A DNA stretch of 17,201 nucleotides from JANNVK01 sp031414415 (GTDB lineage Bacteria > Acidobacteriota > Blastocatellia > Pyrinomonadales > Pyrinomonadaceae), in assembly GCA_031414415.1 (NCBI GenBank), contig JANNVK010000080.1:1-17201 (forward strand). Direction: 5' to 3'. The notes below the pieces were generated by a model. It saw nothing but the letters and a program-made list of their open reading frames with translations. It ran no database searches and was not told the DNA's origin. This document shows, in pieces, positions 14,712 to 17,201 of this stretch (its first letter is position 1; each line of letters opens with the position of its first letter). A program made the translations under genes and the position numbers.

Positions 14712-15533
14712 TTACTCGTTTTTTTCAATCTTCTTGAAATTGTAACGTAATAAAACCCGAATCGGCAATGTTTTCCCGTTTTTCATTGCTGGTCGCCAAT
14801 TCATTTTTTTTACAGTTTCCGTAACTGATTCGTCTAACCCAAAACCTGCCCAACGAACAATTTCCGTTCGTGTAATTTTTCCTTTTTCATCTAAATCTAT
14901 TTCAATATCAACTGTAGCCGAAACTAGAAATAAACTTGCAACTTCAGTGTAGAAAGGTTTTATGCGTTTAAAAGGCAAAGGCGAGCGATAGTTTTTATCA
15001 TCTTCCGGTAGTTCTTCGATGATTGGTTTATCAAACTTTTCACTTTTCAGATTATCTTTTATCTCTATGACAATTGTGTTAACTGCGGCAAAAAGTTTCT
15101 CATTAGATATTTCGATTTTTGCATCTTCAAAATTGTAAAGTTTCCAATAAATTAGATGTCCAGTTCGAGAATTTACCAGATAAATTGCCGCAAAACTTTC
15201 AAAATAATTATTTTTTGTAAAAGACGAACGCTTATAGTTATCAGCCTTTAAAATAACAAAAAATTCGCATCCGATAGTTTCGCCTATTAATTTTGCTTCG
15301 GAATTTGAAAGATTAAAAATATTTTCGTAAGTCGTTGAACGAAAGGCATTTGCAACTAAATCTGAATCTAATGAATTTAGTTTTGTTGATAATTGTGAAG
15401 AGATATTTTCAGAAACCGAATTGTTTTGCGGCGAAATCACCGCAATTTTTTGCGAAAAAACAGATTGGAAGTTAAAGCCCAAAAACCAAATTCCAAAAAC
15501 CAATTTACTTATGATAAAGCAAAGCAATTTCAT
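14712..15533 (-). CDS. Periplasmic protein with C-terminal TonB domain
   Basis: A 273-aa protein. Residues 1-28 are a signal peptide or signal anchor (hydrophobic, ending SVFSQ). Residues 29-165 form an unrecognised periplasmic domain (DLVANAFRSTTYENIFNLS, then IGCEFFVILKAD). Residues about 195-266 are a TonB_C-type domain with VDIEIDLDEKGKI and NWRPAMKNGKTLPIRV. Classical TonB carries energy from ExbB/ExbD to outer-membrane receptors through a proline-rich spacer. No such spacer is present and no exbB/exbD lies nearby, so a role in energy transfer is uncertain. The start overlaps the end of the HD gene by 29 bp, and a GGAG ribosome-binding site lies 7 nt before the ATG. A TonB-dependent-receptor-like gene begins on the other strand at 17104. 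Confidence 0.75.
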   Translation of the reverse strand: MKLLCFIISKLVFGIWFLGFNFQSVFSQKIAVISPQNNSVSENISSQLSTKLNSLDSDLVANAFRSTTYENIFNLSNSEAKLIGETIGCEFFVILKADNYKRSSFTKNNYFESFAAIYLVNSRTGHLIYWKLYNFEDAKIEISNEKLFAAVNTIVIEIKDNLKSEKFDKPIIEELPEDDKNYRSPLPFKRIKPFYTEVASLFLVSATVDIEIDLDEKGKITRTEIVRWAGFGLDESVTETVKKMNWRPAMKNGKTLPIRVLLRYNFKKIEKNE

Positions 15534-16785
15534 TTTTTAACTCCGCCGGAAAACAAACACGATGAATTTCGTATGCCTTTTGCAAACCACGAACAGCAGC
15601 ACTAACCTCAGAAATTTCGCGAATTTGCGGATGCGAAAAGCCACTTTCAACATAAATTAAATTCTTCGGCTCAACCGAATCTTTAGTGTAAAAATAATAT
15701 GGAACATCGCCTGTTCGATCTTCTGCATAATAATAATTCGTGTCAAATCCAGCGTTTTCAACCAAATTCTTAGCTTTAATTAAAAATTCTGTTTTCTGAT
15801 CGTCAGGCATATCAAGGTCGAAAGCCTTGAAAAGTCGTCGATTTATGAAACGTTTTGACAAATCCGACAGAATTGCGTCATCTGAATTTTGCCATTGTTT
15901 GATATGAAATAAAACGTCAGAATCATCTAATTCGAGATGTTCTTTGAGCGTAAGTTTTTGCTTTTGTAAAACTTTTTCAAACGCAGTTCCTTTTGCAAAC
16001 CAAAGATTTCCACCTGTGGAAAAAATATCTAAAGCACGCCTAACTATTGACCGCAAAACGACTTCCGCCGAACGCAGGGTTCGATGAAAATAAACTTGCC
16101 GAAACATATAATATCTGGCTTGAAGATAATCTTCGACTGCATGAATTCCATTTGCAGAAACATAAAGCCGGTCATTCGTTTCGTCAATTTCAATCGATTT
16201 TGCAATCCACTCAAGGTCAAAAACTCCATATTTTGCACCTGTCATCAGCGAATCGCGAAGTAAATAATCCATCCGATCAACATCAAGTTGCGATGAAACA
16301 AGCTGACCAAGAGCAGACGGTTTAAACTCACCGCGGATGATATTTGCAACATCATCAGGTAAAGTCGTTGAAAATTGTCGCAAAACCTTACCAACTTCAG
16401 TTTCGTTGCTCAAAACTGCTTCAATTGTAAAATTTTCGTGATGAAAATCCAGAATTTTTTCAATCACATGCGAATATGCACCATGCCCAATGTCGTGAAG
16501 CAAAGCCGCAACTCTAACTGCGACAATTTCATTCTCAGAAATTGAATATTTAGCCTGAAGTTTATCTAAAATCCGCGTCGCTAAGTGCAATGCTCCCAAC
16601 GAATGCGTAAAACGCGAATGCTCCGCACCTTGATATGTAAAATAAGCCAACCCAAGCTGCTTAACCCGCCGCAACCTCTGAAACTCAACCGTATCAATCA
16701 GCCGAATAAGGAGCTTTTCAGCTATAGTTTCGCTCTTTAAACGGATTATATTGTGGACTGAATCTCTGTAAAATTTTTCTATCAA
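15505..16785 (-). CDS. HD-domain phosphohydrolase, dGTPase/SAMHD1-like (COG1078 type)
   Basis: A 426-aa cytoplasmic HD-superfamily enzyme. The metal-binding residues are in place: EHSRFTHSLG at 55-64 (H61), LLHDIGHGAYSH at 95-106 (H97, D98), and QLDVDRMDYLLRDS at 166-179 with the distal Asp. This arrangement is that of SAMHD1-like and YwfO-like hydrolases, which remove triphosphate from deoxynucleotides; the exact substrate is not certain. Translation starts at TTG (16785-16783): the frame is closed by a stop at 16809-16807, no ATG lies between, and GGAG sits 7 nt upstream. It is the promoter-proximal gene of the minus-strand operon and overlaps the TonB-C gene by 29 bp, so a housekeeping nucleotide enzyme and envelope genes share one transcript. 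Confidence 0.88.
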   Translation of the reverse strand: MIEKFYRDSVHNIIRLKSETIAEKLLIRLIDTVEFQRLRRVKQLGLAYFTYQGAEHSRFTHSLGALHLATRILDKLQAKYSISENEIVAVRVAALLHDIGHGAYSHVIEKILDFHHENFTIEAVLSNETEVGKVLRQFSTTLPDDVANIIRGEFKPSALGQLVSSQLDVDRMDYLLRDSLMTGAKYGVFDLEWIAKSIEIDETNDRLYVSANGIHAVEDYLQARYYMFRQVYFHRTLRSAEVVLRSIVRRALDIFSTGGNLWFAKGTAFEKVLQKQKLTLKEHLELDDSDVLFHIKQWQNSDDAILSDLSKRFINRRLFKAFDLDMPDDQKTEFLIKAKNLVENAGFDTNYYYAEDRTGDVPYYFYTKDSVEPKNLIYVESGFSHPQIREISEVSAAVRGLQKAYEIHRVCFPAELKNEIALLYHK

Positions 16786-16792
16786 ATATTTG

Positions 16793-16796
16793 CTCC
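16793..16796 (-). promoter_or_regulatory. Ribosome-binding site supporting a TTG start
   Basis: GGAG on the minus strand lies 7 nt before the TTG at 16785-16783. It supports this non-ATG start for the HD phosphohydrolase, because no ATG occurs between the start and the upstream in-frame stop. Confidence 0.7.
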
Positions 16797-16850
16797 AAAA
16801 GTATAACTAGAAGCATTTTGATTGATAAAATTTAAAACTGCAATGTTGAA

Positions 16851-16881
16851 TATATAGACATTTTTTTGCAATAAAGTTCAA
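16851..16881 (-). promoter_or_regulatory. Candidate promoter of the minus-strand operon
   Basis: On the minus strand TTGAAC (16881-16876) is followed after 19 nt by TATATA (16856-16851). It lies about 66-96 bp upstream of the HD start. Spacing and sequence are imperfect, and the surrounding DNA is very AT-rich. Confidence 0.3.
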
Positions 16882-16953
16882 AATATTGGAAAAATTTAAA
16901 TAATAAAGCAAACAATACGAGTATTCACATCTAATAAACATTCTTATGTATTG

Positions 16954-16959
16954 TATAAT
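16954..16959 (+). promoter_or_regulatory. -10 element for the right-edge receptor gene
   Basis: A perfect TATAAT occurs in the 318-bp divergent gap (16786-17103). No good -35 is seen at the right distance. It would give an untranslated leader of about 135-140 nt containing a small ORF and a terminator-like hairpin. Confidence 0.4.
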
Positions 16960-16985
16960 AAGGGTTTATAGGTTTTTAAGGAAAA

Positions 16986-17081
16986 ATGAAAAGTCTGGCT
17001 TTCAAATTGCAGTTAACAAATTATAGGTTTTTTGAAAGCCTGTTTTTTAGGTGGCTATACAGCCTTAAAACATTCAAGTAA
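16986..17081 (+). CDS. Possible 31-aa leader peptide
   Basis: An ATG at 16986 opens a 31-codon frame ending in TAA at 17079-17081, rich in Phe, Leu and aromatic residues (MKSLAFKLQL ... FFESLFFRWLYSLKTFK). AAGGA at 16978-16982 is close in front (3-nt gap, shorter than usual). The frame spans the whole 10-bp hairpin and ends 22 bp before the receptor gene. It could be a leader peptide whose translation affects the hairpin. It could also be a chance frame in AT-rich DNA. Confidence 0.3.
   Translation: MKSLAFKLQLTNYRFFESLFFRWLYSLKTFK
16997..17048 (+). terminator. Terminator-like hairpin in the receptor leader
   Basis: GGCTTTCAAA (16997-17006) pairs perfectly with TTTGAAAGCC (17031-17040) across a 24-nt loop, and TGTTTTTT follows. 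It lies between the candidate promoter and the gene at 17104, so it would act as an attenuator. A terminator of some other transcript is less likely, because no plus-strand gene precedes it nearby. Confidence 0.6.
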
Positions 17082-17103
17082 AAAATAGATTAGGAGATAA
17101 ATA

Positions 17104-17201
17104 ATGAAGAAAACGTTTAATTTAATTTCCATGGTTGCCGCTCTTATCCTTAGCTTTTCAATAGCTGGATTTAGCCAAGAAACCACTGGGAGTATTGAGA
17201 T
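17104..17201 (+). CDS. Start of a secreted Oar/TonB-dependent-receptor-like protein (partial)
   Basis: Only the first 32 codons and two bases are in the window. They encode a clear signal peptide (MKKTF, then a hydrophobic core through SIAGFSQ) followed by ETTGSIE. That is how many acidobacterial Oar-like outer-membrane receptors begin: cleavage at AGFSQ, then a carboxypeptidase-regulatory domain opening with TGSIxG. AGGAG at 17092-17096 lies 7 nt before the ATG, a strong ribosome-binding site. The family call rests on this short stretch; another secreted protein with the same N-terminal domain is possible. Confidence 0.6.
   Translation, partial: MKKTFNLISMVAALILSFSIAGFSQETTGSIE

Noticed and set aside
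16047..16325. 92-aa plus-strand ORF opposite the HD gene
   Set aside because: It is antisense to a gene whose catalytic motifs are intact; no ribosome-binding site or family resemblance was found.

Overview
The window is AT-rich bacterial chromosome. Family content points to Acidobacteriota, probably class Blastocatellia. Clues are an Oar/TonB-dependent-receptor-type gene start at the right edge (signal peptide, then QETTGSIE), an Oar-like carboxypeptidase-regulatory plus plug segment with the LPINGRNF signature inside another protein, an M13 zinc peptidase, a bacterial alpha-2-macroglobulin and a TonB-C protein with a long periplasmic N-terminal domain. The assignment is by family resemblance only. 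No tRNA, rRNA, CRISPR array, transposase or integrase was seen.

Layout. (1) 1-3225, minus strand: a secreted M13 metallopeptidase ending at a strong hairpin terminator, and an unrecognised 315-aa protein with its own terminator. (2) 3476-6825, plus strand: a run of small accessory genes (HIT-family protein, two tandem diverged nucleotidyltransferases, two RelE-type toxin-antitoxin modules, a zinc-ribbon membrane protein). Four copies of a related ~40-bp repeat follow the successive units, each starting at or just after a stop codon, so the stretch looks like a cassette-like array. (3) 16785 down to 6885, minus strand: a tightly packed probable operon of HD phosphohydrolase, TonB-C protein, OlsB-like N-acyltransferase, PlsC/OlsA-like O-acyltransferase and a 2046-aa alpha-2-macroglobulin. 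The first four genes overlap or nearly touch; the last follows an 85-bp gap with no clear terminator. (4) 16786-17103: divergent intergenic region with a plus-strand promoter candidate, a small leader ORF, a terminator-like hairpin and then the start of a secreted TonB-dependent-receptor-like gene cut by the window edge.

How the genes may work together: the minus-strand operon has an envelope theme. An OlsB/OlsA-like pair is expected to build an acylated amino-acid lipid, the TonB-C protein acts in the periplasm, and the alpha-2-macroglobulin would trap proteases there. The most unusual object is that alpha-2-macroglobulin: about 160 residues resembling the N-terminus and plug of an Oar-type TonB receptor sit where the protease bait region is expected, preceded by three modules resembling the C-terminal calcium-site region of type II secretion pseudopilins. 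The plus-strand array carries toxin-antitoxin and nucleotidyltransferase genes typical of mobile or defence-associated DNA.
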